Source: Paenibacillus_AQ nitricinens
GTDB lineage: Bacteria > Bacillota > Bacilli > Paenibacillales > Paenibacillaceae
Assembly: GCF_052056485.1 (NCBI RefSeq)
Contig: NZ_CP183948.1
Coordinates: forward strand, 2,728,001-2,792,000
DNA: 64,000 nt
Reading direction: 5' to 3'
Part shown: one piece after another, positions 8,749-17,806 of the stretch
Layout of the letters: every line of letters begins with the position of its first letter
Position numbering within the stretch: position 1 is the first letter of the stretch
The notes under the pieces: generated by a model
What the model was told of the DNA's origin: nothing
Database searches by the model: none
What the model saw: the letters and a program-made list of their open reading frames with translations, nothing else
Translations under genes and position numbers: made by a program

Positions 8749-9819
8749 TTATACTAGATAAAAGGAGACTCCAAGAATTAGATAAACCGTTAATAGCAAG
8801 AGACCCTCATACCAGTTGGTCGAACCATCCTGAGTGATTGATTTGGCAATAAAGACGGCGACGCCAATGGCGACAATTTCGATCGTTGTAAACACAATGT
8901 CCATAGTGTCACCCATAAAATAACTGGCGAAGATAAGTACAGGCGCTACAAATAGTGCAATTTGAAGACTACTCCCGACGGCGATTTCTACTGCTGCACC
9001 GATTTTATTCTTCATAGCCAGCATAATGGCTGCACTATGTTCTGCGGCATTACCGATGATTGCCACGAGGAAGGCGCCTACAAACAGTTCACTAAATCCA
9101 AAGCGCTCAGTTAGTGTCTCAAGCGTCCCTACCAGCCACTCACTCACAAAGGCTACCATTACGGTAGCAAGAAGCAGATAAAGGATGGATCGGTTTCTGG
9201 ACCACTTAGGCGCATGCTCATGAGCCATTTCTTCCTTACCGTCTTCTGTAACGTCCTCTAGATGTTTCTTGTGCGTAATCATAGAGAAGATTAACCAGGC
9301 CATGTAGGAGGCGATGAGCAGCCCGGCAACGATTAAACTGAGCACGTCTGTATCTTTTTCAGTAATGGAATGGGTATTGAAGAACATAGCCGGTACAAAT
9401 AAAGCGATCACCGCTACGATCATAAGGGAACCGTTCATACCAGCGAGGGTTACGTTAAAGTTCTGCACTTTGAACTTCATCCCACCAGCGAAAATACTTA
9501 AACCTAGGACAAGCAGCAGATTGCCAATAATGGAACCGGTAAGACTGGCTTTCACCATGTCGAACAGTCCTTCCTTCACAAGGAAAAAGGCAATGATTAG
9601 TTCTGCGGCATTACCGAAGGTAGCGTTTAGGAAGCCGCCTAACCGCTGTCCAGCATAATGTGCCACACTTTCTGTGGCGCGGCCCAGAAAGCCAGCCACG
9701 AACACAACGGCTACTGCAGAGAGAACGAACTGAAGCGTGTGGTCCCAATCTGCATAATGGCCTATGGCACTAAGGATAAAGGTGATTGCCAGCAAAGCTG
9801 GTGAAATCCATTTTTTCAA
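8749..9819 (-). CDS. cax: Ca2+/H+ antiporter (CAX family)
   Basis: Integral membrane protein with about eleven transmembrane segments that exports Ca2+ in exchange for protons. The two signature repeats typical of cation/Ca2+ exchangers are present: GNAAE in NATFGNAAELI near residue 70 and again in IIGNAAEHSAA near residue 250. An acidic/His-rich loop (EDVTEDGKEEMAHEHA) separates the two halves. I chose a TTG start at 9819 because GGAG lies about 11 bases upstream; a GTG four codons earlier (9831) has no usable ribosome site. Convergent with ylaN. Later in this window two Ca2+ P-type ATPases occur, so several export systems coexist. Confidence 0.92.
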   Translation of the reverse strand: MKKWISPALLAITFILSAIGHYADWDHTLQFVLSAVAVVFVAGFLGRATESVAHYAGQRLGGFLNATFGNAAELIIAFFLVKEGLFDMVKASLTGSIIGNLLLVLGLSIFAGGMKFKVQNFNVTLAGMNGSLMIVAVIALFVPAMFFNTHSITEKDTDVLSLIVAGLLIASYMAWLIFSMITHKKHLEDVTEDGKEEMAHEHAPKWSRNRSILYLLLATVMVAFVSEWLVGTLETLTERFGFSELFVGAFLVAIIGNAAEHSAAIMLAMKNKIGAAVEIAVGSSLQIALFVAPVLIFASYFMGDTMDIVFTTIEIVAIGVAVFIAKSITQDGSTNWYEGLLLLTVYLILGVSFYLV

Positions 9820-9973
9820 TGTAAAGTACACTCCAATCTATGTATTCAGGATCAATTCATAATCAATATACCCAAATTATTCCTAAGTGTAAACGAGAAA
9901 GCGAGAAACTGATTTGCTTTTTAGCCTGTTTAGGAATTACAATAATTGATAATGAGTTTAGGGGGGATATGGC

Positions 9974-10339
9974 ATGGCAGAACAACTTCAATTGGAAATG
10001 GGAAATATTCGAATTTCAAATGACGTCGTCTCGAAAATTGCCGGATTGGCTGCCTTGGAGACTCCAGGAATTGCAGCCATGTCAGGTGGCCTATCAGAAG
10101 GCTGGGCGAAGCGTCTAAGTGGTAAGAACGTTCAAAAGGGCGTTACCGTTGAAGTGGGGCAGCTAGAAGCAGCTGTGGATCTGCGTATTATAGTTCTCTA
10201 TGAAACACCGATACATGAAGTGTGCCGGATGCTTCAGCAGAACGTACGCGAGGCTGTGGAGAGCATGACTGGACTTCATATTGTTGAGGTGAATGTCAAA
10301 GTTGAAGGCGTAGCCTTTAAGAACGATGAAATTGCTTAA
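9974..10339 (+). CDS. Asp23/Gls24 family protein (YloU/YqhY-like)
   Basis: A 121-residue soluble protein of the Asp23/Gls24 (DUF322) family, identified by the N-terminal GNIRISNDVVSKIAGLAALE, the AMSGG turn and the C-terminal VNVKVEGV strand. Members are linked to envelope stress and, for YqhY, to lipid metabolism; no catalytic activity is known. It could be the functional counterpart of yloU, which in B. subtilis sits before fakA (yloV) but is missing from that place here. The ATG is preceded by AGGGGGG. It ends in a shared bidirectional terminator with ftsW. Confidence 0.85.
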   Translation: MAEQLQLEMGNIRISNDVVSKIAGLAALETPGIAAMSGGLSEGWAKRLSGKNVQKGVTVEVGQLEAAVDLRIIVLYETPIHEVCRMLQQNVREAVESMTGLHIVEVNVKVEGVAFKNDEIA

Positions 10340-10358
10340 TGCTAAAGAGCTTGTACAT

Positions 10359-10399
10359 AAAAAAGCAGTCCAAGAAATTTAACTTGGACTGCTTTTTTA
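10359..10399. terminator. Bidirectional terminator between the Asp23-family gene and ftsW
   Basis: AAAAAAGCAGTCCAAG / CTTGGACTGCTTTTTT with an 8-nt loop. A run on one side and T run on the other serve both convergent genes. Confidence 0.9.
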
Positions 10400-10429
10400 T
10401 ATATGCCGTCATATCCGGATTTATGAATC

Positions 10430-11674
10430 TTACCGGGAACGAACTTGTCTAACTGTAGTTACAGATTTCGTGACTTCCTCTTTAGCCGGAAGATTGGTTT
10501 CTCTTGAAATGCTCAGCATTATTCCCATGGACAGCATACTCACAAGAAGTGAAGAGCCGCCATAGCTGATAAATGGCAAAGTTACACCGGTAAGCGGAAT
10601 GGTCTTCGTTACACCACCAATATTGACAAAGGCTTGAATAGCAATAAGCCCCATAATACCAATGCCAACGAGCGTGCCAAAGGGATCCTTACACCTTAGT
10701 GCGATTAGAATACCTCGCCAGATAAAATACAGGTATATCATCAGAAATAATGCCGTTCCTATAAATCCAAATTCCTCACCAATCACAGGAAAAATAAAGT
10801 CCGTATACGGGTATTTAAGATAATCCAGCTTTTGAATGCTTTTGCCAAAGCCAGAGCCACTGACTCCACCTTGTCCGAGAGCGGTCAAAGACTGAATAAT
10901 ATTATACCCTTCACCTTCAGGATCCTGATAGGGGTCTATGAAAGCTTGAATTCGACCTTTTTTATAGTCTTGATTAGCGACTACTTTTTCGGAGGCAGGG
11001 GCAAGAGAATCAATCGCCGCTTTAGCCCCCATAACTATTCCTACACCTAACACCAAGAGAGCGATAGAACCTAGGATATGCTTCATACTGGCACCGCCTG
11101 CATAAATGACAAGTCCGCTGGTAGCCACGAGAATAAGGCAAGACCCCAAATCTGGCTGCATCATAATAAGCCCGGCAACTATACCTACGATAACCATTAC
11201 AGGGATATATCCAGTACGGAAATCTCTAAACCTTTCACCTTTTTTGGTAATCAGTGCGGAGAGATACAGGATAATCGATATTTTGGCGAGCTCGGTAGGT
11301 TGGATTCCTAGCTTTCCGATACTTAACCAGCTTTTGGCGCCATTGATTCTTTCGGAGAAGGCTACAAATAGCAGGAGGATCACGGTGATGATAAAGATAG
11401 GTACATACCACTTCTTGAATTTACTGTAGTGAATGTTCATGGCTGTAAACATAACAACGGTTCCAAGTACGATCCAGATCATTTGGCGTTTCATGAAATA
11501 TAGAGGGTCATTACTGAACTTCGAGCTTGCTAAAGTCAAACTGGAGCTAGCACTGAAGACCATGACTAGACCGAAACCCACAAGTAGTAGTGTTAAGATA
11601 AGTAGTTGGAAATCGGGTGTTCCTCTTTTGGGCAGGCTGACATTTTGTTTCGTCTTTCCCTTTCTGTTACTCAA
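10430..11674 (-). CDS. ftsW: FtsW/RodA/SpoVE family glycosyltransferase, FtsW type
   Basis: Polytopic SEDS-family peptidoglycan polymerase acting in septal wall synthesis with a class B PBP. Its 414 residues carry about ten membrane spans; family hallmarks are GAKSWLSIGKLGIQPTELAK, MQPDLGSCLIL, the YPYTDFIFPVIGEEFGF stretch and the C-terminal PFISYGGSSLLVSM. The TTG start overlaps the TGA stop of the upstream YugN-like gene, so translation is probably coupled. The GGAGG sits only one base before the TTG, closer than usual. FtsW is preferred over RodA because of the GEEFGF stretch and the neighbourhood (ylaN), but paralogues are hard to tell apart by eye. Confidence 0.9.
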   Translation of the reverse strand: MSNRKGKTKQNVSLPKRGTPDFQLLILTLLLVGFGLVMVFSASSSLTLASSKFSNDPLYFMKRQMIWIVLGTVVMFTAMNIHYSKFKKWYVPIFIITVILLLFVAFSERINGAKSWLSIGKLGIQPTELAKISIILYLSALITKKGERFRDFRTGYIPVMVIVGIVAGLIMMQPDLGSCLILVATSGLVIYAGGASMKHILGSIALLVLGVGIVMGAKAAIDSLAPASEKVVANQDYKKGRIQAFIDPYQDPEGEGYNIIQSLTALGQGGVSGSGFGKSIQKLDYLKYPYTDFIFPVIGEEFGFIGTALFLMIYLYFIWRGILIALRCKDPFGTLVGIGIMGLIAIQAFVNIGGVTKTIPLTGVTLPFISYGGSSLLVSMLSMGIMLSISRETNLPAKEEVTKSVTTVRQVRSR

Positions 11675-12018
11675 GCCTCCAACAGCTGCTTTAATTCGAG
11701 AATCCGAGTAGCAGCAGTGTCCAATACTGGTTTAGGTACCGGGGAGTCATAATCGAGGCCATGGGGGAATGTTGCTTTCCCTAAGTATACGGCTTCAATT
11801 GCAAGTACGGCATCAGCTTTCTCCAGCTTCCCCTCGACAGCGCGAGTGTTGATGCGTAGAAAGTATTCGCCGCCATCCTGAGGGTCTTCAATTTTGCAGT
11901 CGTAAGTGGCACGATAGTATTCCCATTGCCAGCGAATGAAGCCAGCCTTTGTCGCACTCTCGTCCAGATAGAGAAGATCACTCTTCAATCCTACGAGGCC
12001 CGTGTTCTCAAAAATCAT
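11671..12018 (-). CDS. YugN-like family protein
   Basis: A small cytoplasmic protein of unknown function resembling the YugN-like family: MIFENTGL at the start, RWQWEYYRATYD in the middle and FPHGLDYD near the end. I start it at the ATG at 12018 because AAGGGGG lies about 11 bases before it and family members begin at this point. The reading frame is open for 35 further codons to a GTG at 12123, but that GTG lies inside an AGGAGGTG sequence and could not use it. With the ATG the protein has 115 residues. It overlaps ftsW by four bases and is probably co-transcribed with it. The family call rests on remembered motifs. Confidence 0.65.
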   Translation of the reverse strand: MIFENTGLVGLKSDLLYLDESATKAGFIRWQWEYYRATYDCKIEDPQDGGEYFLRINTRAVEGKLEKADAVLAIEAVYLGKATFPHGLDYDSPVPKPVLDTAATRILELKQLLEA

Positions 12019-12257
12019 AGCACGCACATCCCCCTTATGAAGTATAATGATGAATTCATGATCCGTTTGCTGATGTTCTACCTCATGATAGTATGTTTCT
12101 AAACGTTGTGCAAGAGTAGCCACCTCCTAACGATACCCAGTTTTTTGCGTTTCTGCTACAATAAAATAATTATAGCCGTGTACGGCTGGAACAAAGTGTC
12201 CAGGACTGCTGTCGCATGCTGTTGATGCGGGTTTATGAAGAAGGGGATGGAGAACGT

Positions 12258-13439
12258 ATGAAGAGCTTAGCGGTTGATTCTCTCATGCCGGAGATCGTGG
12301 AATGGAGACGCCATTTACACCGTCATCCGGAGTTGTCTTTTCATGAAAAGGAAACGTCAGCATTTATAGCAGACAAGTTAGCAGAATTCGGTATTGAAGT
12401 TAGGAGAAGCACGTCTGGGTATGGTGTAACAGGTATATTGCGAGGACATCGGCCGGGGAAAACGGTAGTCCTTCGCGCGGATATGGATGCACTACCTATT
12501 AAAGAGGAGAATAAGAATGACTACGTTTCGCAAAATGAAGGGGTTATGCATGCCTGTGGGCATGATGGACACACTTCAATACTGCTGGGTGTAGCCTCAT
12601 ACTATAGCAGCCGCCTTGAAGAGTTAGAAGGGGAGCTGCGTTTTCTTTTTCAGCCAGCGGAGGAGGTATGCCCGGGTGGTGCACAGGGGTTGATTGCCGA
12701 GGGTATGCTGGAAGGCGCGGATGCGGTGTATGGTTTGCATTTGTGGACTCCGCTTCCAATGGGGACTGTGGGCAGTGCGCCAGGACCTCTTATGGCATCT
12801 GCTGATGAATTTTTCATTGATATTATCGGCCGGGGCGGACATGGTGGTATGCCGAATCGTACGGTAGACAGTATTGTGGCCGGGGCGGCGCTTGTGACTC
12901 AGCTTCAGAGCATCGTAAGCCGCTCTGTGAACCCGCTGGAGCCCGCTGTTCTTAGTGTAGGAACCATTCAAGGGGGATTCGCCCAGAATGTCATTGCTGA
13001 GCATTGTCGCATTACTGGAACCGTACGGGCGTTCGACGAGGAGACCCGTTATCTGATCCGCAGCAGAATCGAAGAAATGACAGTTTCAATAGCTGGCGCA
13101 TACGGTGCAGAAGCTAAGATAGACTATGTTATGGGATATCCGCCACTCGTAAATCACGAGGGGGAATACCAGCGTTTTTCCGAGGTGGTACCAGGAGCAC
13201 TAGGAGAAGCTGTTCAAGTGATTCGGATGGAAAAGCTGATGCCAGCTGAGGATTTTGCCTACTATGTAAAAGAAATTCCTGGCTGTTTTATGTTCGTAGG
13301 GGCTGGGAATCCGGATAAAAATGCAGCTTACCCGCATCATCATAGCAAATTTGATTTTGACGAGGATGCTATGTTGCATGGGATGAAATTATTGATCGCT
13401 ATGGCGAATTCCTGTTTGCAAGAGAAGACAATCGTATAA
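12258..13439 (+). CDS. M20-family amidohydrolase (HipO/IAA-amino acid hydrolase type)
   Basis: Zinc-dependent hydrolase that cleaves N-acyl amino acids or related amides in the cytoplasm. The 393 residues have the usual length. Metal and catalytic motifs are visible: HRHPELSF, DMDALPI, HACGHDGHT, FQPAEE and the C-terminal YPHHHSKFDFDE. The dimerisation domain occupies roughly residues 175-290. The ATG at 12258 is chosen because GGAG precedes it by five bases; an in-frame ATG at 12216 lacks a ribosome site. The physiological substrate is unknown; members act on N-acetyl-cysteine derivatives, N-acetyl-diaminopimelate or hippurate, and context does not decide. Confidence 0.88.
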   Translation: MKSLAVDSLMPEIVEWRRHLHRHPELSFHEKETSAFIADKLAEFGIEVRRSTSGYGVTGILRGHRPGKTVVLRADMDALPIKEENKNDYVSQNEGVMHACGHDGHTSILLGVASYYSSRLEELEGELRFLFQPAEEVCPGGAQGLIAEGMLEGADAVYGLHLWTPLPMGTVGSAPGPLMASADEFFIDIIGRGGHGGMPNRTVDSIVAGAALVTQLQSIVSRSVNPLEPAVLSVGTIQGGFAQNVIAEHCRITGTVRAFDEETRYLIRSRIEEMTVSIAGAYGAEAKIDYVMGYPPLVNHEGEYQRFSEVVPGALGEAVQVIRMEKLMPAEDFAYYVKEIPGCFMFVGAGNPDKNAAYPHHHSKFDFDEDAMLHGMKLLIAMANSCLQEKTIV

Positions 13440-13501
13440 TTTCGTTTCATAGAGGAGAACCTATTCCATAACATGGAGATTATGTTTAGGAGGGTTCGTT
13501 C

Positions 13502-13933
13502 TTGAAGACAGTGAAAGAGGTTATGACGAAGGAGCCTGTAACAGTCACACTAATGGATAATGTATATGAAGTCGCTGTTAAAATGAGAGATCATGACACT
13601 GGATTTATACCGGTCATTGATAATGAAGACGATAAGACATTACTCGGTGTAATTACAGATCGTGATCTAGTAATTAGAGGTTACGCGGCTAAACACCCTG
13701 GATCAACAGCTGTGGAAAAGGTAATGAGTAGAGAAATTCAGTCCGTCTCTGAGAATACATCTGTAGATGAGGCTGCAGAACGGATGTCGAGCTGGCAAAT
13801 TCGCAGATTGGCTGTGACTAGTGGCCAGAAGCTGATGGGTGTAGTATCCATCGGTGATTTGGCTGTGCGCAACATTTTTGCGGACGAGGCTGGCGAAGCA
13901 CTTCATGATATTTCGCAGCAGCATTTACATTAA
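13502..13933 (+). CDS. Tandem CBS-domain protein
   Basis: A 143-residue protein made almost entirely of two CBS motifs (residues 5-62 and 70-128), which together form a Bateman module that normally binds adenine nucleotides. Typical segments are GVITDRDLVIR, DEAAERMSSWQIRRLAV and GVVSIGDLA. The TTG start is supported by AGGAGG eight bases upstream. It resembles the stand-alone YhcV-type proteins of Bacillus, whose role is unclear. Single gene with a following terminator. Confidence 0.88.
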   Translation: MKTVKEVMTKEPVTVTLMDNVYEVAVKMRDHDTGFIPVIDNEDDKTLLGVITDRDLVIRGYAAKHPGSTAVEKVMSREIQSVSENTSVDEAAERMSSWQIRRLAVTSGQKLMGVVSIGDLAVRNIFADEAGEALHDISQQHLH

Positions 13934-13947
13934 ATAGTTTTATAGGG

Positions 13948-13982
13948 AAGCTCATGACCGTTATGCGGGGATGAGCTTTTTC
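13948..13982 (+). terminator. Terminator after the CBS gene
   Basis: AAGCTCAT / ATGAGCTT stem followed by TTTT. Confidence 0.75.
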
Positions 13983-13995
13983 CTGTTCACATATC

Positions 13996-14067
13996 AGAAA
14001 ATATAGATTTCGCACAATACTTTATCCTTATATTTCTCGCATAAACGCTTTCCGTCCTTTTGGGGCG
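13996..14067 (+). repeat. Dispersed two-hairpin element, copy 1
   Basis: About 70 bp with a close relative at 23156-23237. The shared core is TTATATTTCTCGC then TAAAC then CCGTCCTT. A first hairpin pairs AGAA(A)ATATA (13996-14005) with TATATTTCT (ending 14037), with one bulged A. A second short hairpin pairs CGTCC (14053-14057) with GGGCG (14063-14067). The copy lies 84 bp upstream of the XPB helicase gene, in the same orientation relative to that gene as copy 2 is to the Ca2+ ATPase gene. Function unknown. Confidence 0.6.
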
Positions 14068-14150
14068 TCGAATGCGCTTTTGCTTGTATGAATGTAAGCA
14101 GATTACATAGCGCAAGCTTGAATAAAACGAATGATTGGGGAGGGAACGTT

Positions 14151-15863
14151 ATGAATGAAACAGGGGCTTGCATTGTGCGAAGGGATCGGACGGTTTTACT
14201 GGAATGTGCACATCCTGGTTTTGAGAAGGCAAGAAAAGAACTAGGAACCTTTGCAGAGCTCGTAAAGAGTCCCCCGGCTTATCACACCTATAGAATCACT
14301 CCATTATCATTATGGAATGCAGCAGCGCTTAATTATACAGCTGAAACGATTATTTTAAGTCTGCATCAACTCGCGCGCTGGGGTGTTCCTGCGGGGCTGG
14401 AGGATGAGATCGCAGCTCTTCTCTCTAGGTATGGGAAGCTTACCCTTCACGGTCAGGAGACTACGAATGAGATCATTACGCTTAAGGCTGAGACAGCTGA
14501 AATTCTGAATGGACTAGTTAATGAATCAGGTCTAAAGGCGTTAGGTTTGCAGAGAATAAATTCACTAGAAAGCTCATGCCGTGCGGAGAACAGAGGGCTT
14601 TTAAAGCAAGAACTGATAAGACTAGGCTATCCTGTACTGGATTATGCTGGTTATCATGTCGGACAAGCTCTAAGTTTGGCCTGGAAGGATTCTAAAGATC
14701 ACGTAAAGGATGGAGCGAAAGGTGAAGCTTTTGGACTGCGTGAATATCAGCAGGAGGCTGTTCAGATGTTTCAAGGCATAGAAGGGCAGGGGGGCAGCGG
14801 GGTAGTTGTGTTGCCTTGTGGAGCAGGTAAGACGGTAGTGGGATTGGCCGTTCTTGAAAGTCTACAATGCGAAACACTGATCTTAACTTCAAATACAACT
14901 TCGGTAAGACAATGGGTAGACGAGCTGCTTGAGCGAACCGATTTGGATGATGAGTCTATTGGTGAATACTCCGGTGAAAAAAGAGAAGTGCGGCCTGTTA
15001 CTATAGCTACCTATCAGATATTAACGCACCGTCAATCCAAAGGCGGTCCTTTTCTCCATATGAAGCTGTTCAATGAACGCAACTGGGGTTTGATTATTTA
15101 TGATGAAGTTCATCTGCTTCCAGCTCCAGTCTTCCGGGCTACAGCAGATATTCAGGCAACTAGAAGACTAGGTCTCACTGCAACTCTGGTTAGAGAAGAC
15201 GGGAAGGAAGGGGACGTATTCTCATTGATCGGGCCCAAGCGTTATGACATGCCTTGGAAGGAGCTGGAGCAGCAGGGCTGGATTGCAGAGGTAGAATGTG
15301 TCGAGATGATCGTACCGATGAGCTCTGAGCTGAGACAGAAGTATTTGTATGCTGAAGCGAAAGAGAAATTTCGTATGGCCTCATGCAATCCTGCAAAAGC
15401 TGAGGTTATAGTCGAGCTTCTAAAAGCTCATCAGGGATCATCGGTTCTGGTTATTGGACAGTATCTCGACCAATTAATTGAACTGGCAGACAAGATCGGT
15501 GCACCTTTGATTACGGGTAAAACGAAGCAGCGGGAAAGAGATGAGTTGTATGCAGCTTTTAACGAGGGAATAATACAGGTGCTTGTTGTCTCTAAAGTAG
15601 CGAATTTTGCGGTGAATTTGCCAGACGCGACGATTGCTATTGAGGTTTCAGGAGCTTTTGGATCCAGGCAGGAGGAGGCCCAGCGTTTGGGACGAATCTT
15701 GCGTCCGAAGGCGGGTGAGAACAAGGCGTACTTCTATTCGCTGGTATCTGAAGATAGCCGGGAGCAGGATTTCGCTATGCGCCGCCGGATGTTTTTGACA
15801 GAACAGGGGTATGAATATGTCGTTAAAATGGTGCCGAACAGAAAGGGGCTAACGATCCATTGA
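14151..15863 (+). CDS. XPB/ERCC3-type superfamily 2 DNA helicase
   Basis: ATP-dependent 3'-5' DNA helicase/translocase of the bacterial XPB (Rad25) type, implicated in DNA repair. The 570 residues comprise an N-terminal domain without motifs I recognise (1-195), then RecA-like domain 1 with Walker A PCGAGKT (about 222-228), DEVH (about 318-321) and GLTATLVRED, whose RED triplet is an XPB hallmark, and domain 2 with QRLGRILRPK (motif VI). The ATG at 14151 follows GGGAGGGAA; an upstream in-frame ATG at 14088 has no ribosome site. Its stop overlaps the start of the next gene by four bases, as in actinobacteria, where an XPB gene lies beside a helicase-associated partner. The repair role is family knowledge, not proven here. 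Confidence 0.93.
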   Translation: MNETGACIVRRDRTVLLECAHPGFEKARKELGTFAELVKSPPAYHTYRITPLSLWNAAALNYTAETIILSLHQLARWGVPAGLEDEIAALLSRYGKLTLHGQETTNEIITLKAETAEILNGLVNESGLKALGLQRINSLESSCRAENRGLLKQELIRLGYPVLDYAGYHVGQALSLAWKDSKDHVKDGAKGEAFGLREYQQEAVQMFQGIEGQGGSGVVVLPCGAGKTVVGLAVLESLQCETLILTSNTTSVRQWVDELLERTDLDDESIGEYSGEKREVRPVTIATYQILTHRQSKGGPFLHMKLFNERNWGLIIYDEVHLLPAPVFRATADIQATRRLGLTATLVREDGKEGDVFSLIGPKRYDMPWKELEQQGWIAEVECVEMIVPMSSELRQKYLYAEAKEKFRMASCNPAKAEVIVELLKAHQGSSVLVIGQYLDQLIELADKIGAPLITGKTKQRERDELYAAFNEGIIQVLVVSKVANFAVNLPDATIAIEVSGAFGSRQEEAQRLGRILRPKAGENKAYFYSLVSEDSREQDFAMRRRMFLTEQGYEYVVKMVPNRKGLTIH

Positions 15864-17791
15864 ACCAGCTATCAGCGGAAGCCTTAGAGGTCTTAAAGCG
15901 ATTATGTGCTGCTCACGCGTCCCAGCCTTTTGACGAGGGGAAAGAAGAGCGTTTGCGTCCTGCGTCGCTCTGCCGGGCAGAGCAAAAGCTTGCAATGAAT
16001 GAACTGCGGCGCGCAGGACTGTTAACTGCGAGGCATAAAATATTGGGGGAGAAGCTGTATCAGATTCCTGTTGAACAACTATCAGCTCTAGAGCAAGAAT
16101 TCTTCCCATACCAACCTAAGTTTATTGAGGGTTATTCAGTGAATCTATCCATGGAGGCGGGTGCTGGACTGGCAGTAGATCTGTTTCGGGCTTTGCTGTT
16201 CACCGCTCGTGAAGGCTTACCTTTAACCGCTAAGGGAATTATTCATAAAAAGAATTTAAATCGTTTAGCGTCTCAGCTTTCTTTTCAGGAAAAGCATTTA
16301 GCGGGGCTCTCTATGGGCGCTCCATCGAATGAAATGGATGCTCTGTCAGCGGCTCTTGTAGTAGATATTATGTTGTGTCTTGGGCTTATTACCAGACTGA
16401 AAACCGGCTATAGACTTGACAAGGATATGCTGAGACGTTGGTTGCAACTTCCTGAGACAAGAATGACTGACATCCTGTATGGGATTGGTATTCATCGTTT
16501 TGGAAGCATTGGGCCTGCCGATCAGCATTTTCGCTATTTAATATCCGGCAATGCTTTTATATCAGAGAAATGGACAGCGTTGCCTGAGCTTCTGGACTGG
16601 ATGGCAGAAATGAATTTAACTGGAACAGTTACCCGAAAAGAGCTGGAACAATCAAGCTTGAACTGGCTTCGTTGTCTAACAGGCTTTGGATGGTGTGAAC
16701 TGGGGAGCACGCCTGAGGGTATCCAGTGTTTTCGCTGGACTGCTTCAAAACCGAAGCTGTTGTACAGTAGCGAGTCCTTCCCTGATTCTGTGTCAGAGCA
16801 TTCGAATGACCAGTTTATTGTGCAGCCCGATTTTGAAGTCCTGATTCCACCTGATGTTCTCTATACTGTGCGCTGGGTTTTAGCTGAATGCGCTGAACTT
16901 CTGCAAACAGATACGATGTGGAGCTTCCGGCTGACTCGTGAGATGCTAGTGCATGCATCAGAACGAGGGATGCCTCCAGAAGAAGCGATAGCTTGGATTA
17001 AAGAACATGCACTGGGTGGTCTGCCATCTGTGGTGGAGCTGTCTTTAGAGCAATGGGGAAAGAGCATTGGTCGAACATCACTCTCTGAAGTGATTCTGTT
17101 GACTTGCCAGACGGAGGAGGACGGAGCGGTTATTGCCGCCCATCCGCGACTGCAAGGTAGCCTTAAACGTATTGGACCGCTTCATTTCCTTGTAGCTCCG
17201 GAATCTGTGGAGCAGATGCGTAAGGAGCTGTTCTTAGCAGGATTGGCCCCTTCCAGGATGATTGGAGAACGTGAGGAAGAGGTGGACACTGATTGGTCTT
17301 CATTTCATCAAGCAACCGAAACCGAGCCAGAGTTGTATTCACTTCCAGTACTAAATGTTGAACTTAGGCTACTCGACAGAGGGAATCCCTTTTTAAACCT
17401 ACCTGTAATTTCTCCTGAGCAGGAGGAAGATATCTTATTAGGTGGAGAAAATGTGCCACAGATCTGGAGCAAGGAATGGCGCCATTATCATAGCTCAACC
17501 GCTCAGAAAGTAATGGAGCAAGGGCTGAAATGGGGAATTAAGGTGCGGTTTTCCTTAAAGGACCAAATGTTAGATTTCATTCCCTCCAGAATAAAAGGTA
17601 ATCCTTGGAAAGTGGAAGGGTATCTGCTGTATAACGATGGTGAAACGGTTGAGGAAATAGAGCTGACTCCTGAAGATTGGAAGGAAATGAAGTTAGTAAT
17701 TCCCAAAAGACGAAGAAATTCCTCTTCTGCTGAAGCGAGTGATTATGGTATGATAGAAAAGTCTACTGAATTCGGTAGAACATTAACGTAG
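15860..17791 (+). CDS. XPB-associated protein (helicase-associated winged-helix/Helicase_C_3 type)
   Basis: A 643-residue protein without ATPase motifs, encoded directly behind the XPB helicase with translational overlap (TTG start within the TGA context). The N-terminal half looks helical with winged-helix-like stretches; the middle contains QFIVQPDFEVLIPPD (about residue 315), typical of the helicase-associated domain named Helicase_C_3 (XPB/Ssl2 N-terminal-like). The C-terminal third (RFSLKDQMLDFIPSRIKG) has mixed strands and ends in a basic, low-complexity tail. A very similar pairing with XPB is known in mycobacteria. The natural inference is a partner or loader of the helicase. I cannot assign a biochemical activity. 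Confidence 0.8.
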   Translation: MNQLSAEALEVLKRLCAAHASQPFDEGKEERLRPASLCRAEQKLAMNELRRAGLLTARHKILGEKLYQIPVEQLSALEQEFFPYQPKFIEGYSVNLSMEAGAGLAVDLFRALLFTAREGLPLTAKGIIHKKNLNRLASQLSFQEKHLAGLSMGAPSNEMDALSAALVVDIMLCLGLITRLKTGYRLDKDMLRRWLQLPETRMTDILYGIGIHRFGSIGPADQHFRYLISGNAFISEKWTALPELLDWMAEMNLTGTVTRKELEQSSLNWLRCLTGFGWCELGSTPEGIQCFRWTASKPKLLYSSESFPDSVSEHSNDQFIVQPDFEVLIPPDVLYTVRWVLAECAELLQTDTMWSFRLTREMLVHASERGMPPEEAIAWIKEHALGGLPSVVELSLEQWGKSIGRTSLSEVILLTCQTEEDGAVIAAHPRLQGSLKRIGPLHFLVAPESVEQMRKELFLAGLAPSRMIGEREEEVDTDWSSFHQATETEPELYSLPVLNVELRLLDRGNPFLNLPVISPEQEEDILLGGENVPQIWSKEWRHYHSSTAQKVMEQGLKWGIKVRFSLKDQMLDFIPSRIKGNPWKVEGYLLYNDGETVEEIELTPEDWKEMKLVIPKRRRNSSSAEASDYGMIEKSTEFGRTLT

Positions 17792-17806
17792 AAAAGAGCT
17801 GAGTTC

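Noticed and set aside
9840..10118. 92-codon plus-strand frame before and over the Asp23-family gene
   Set aside because: Overlaps the real gene in another frame and has no ribosome site.
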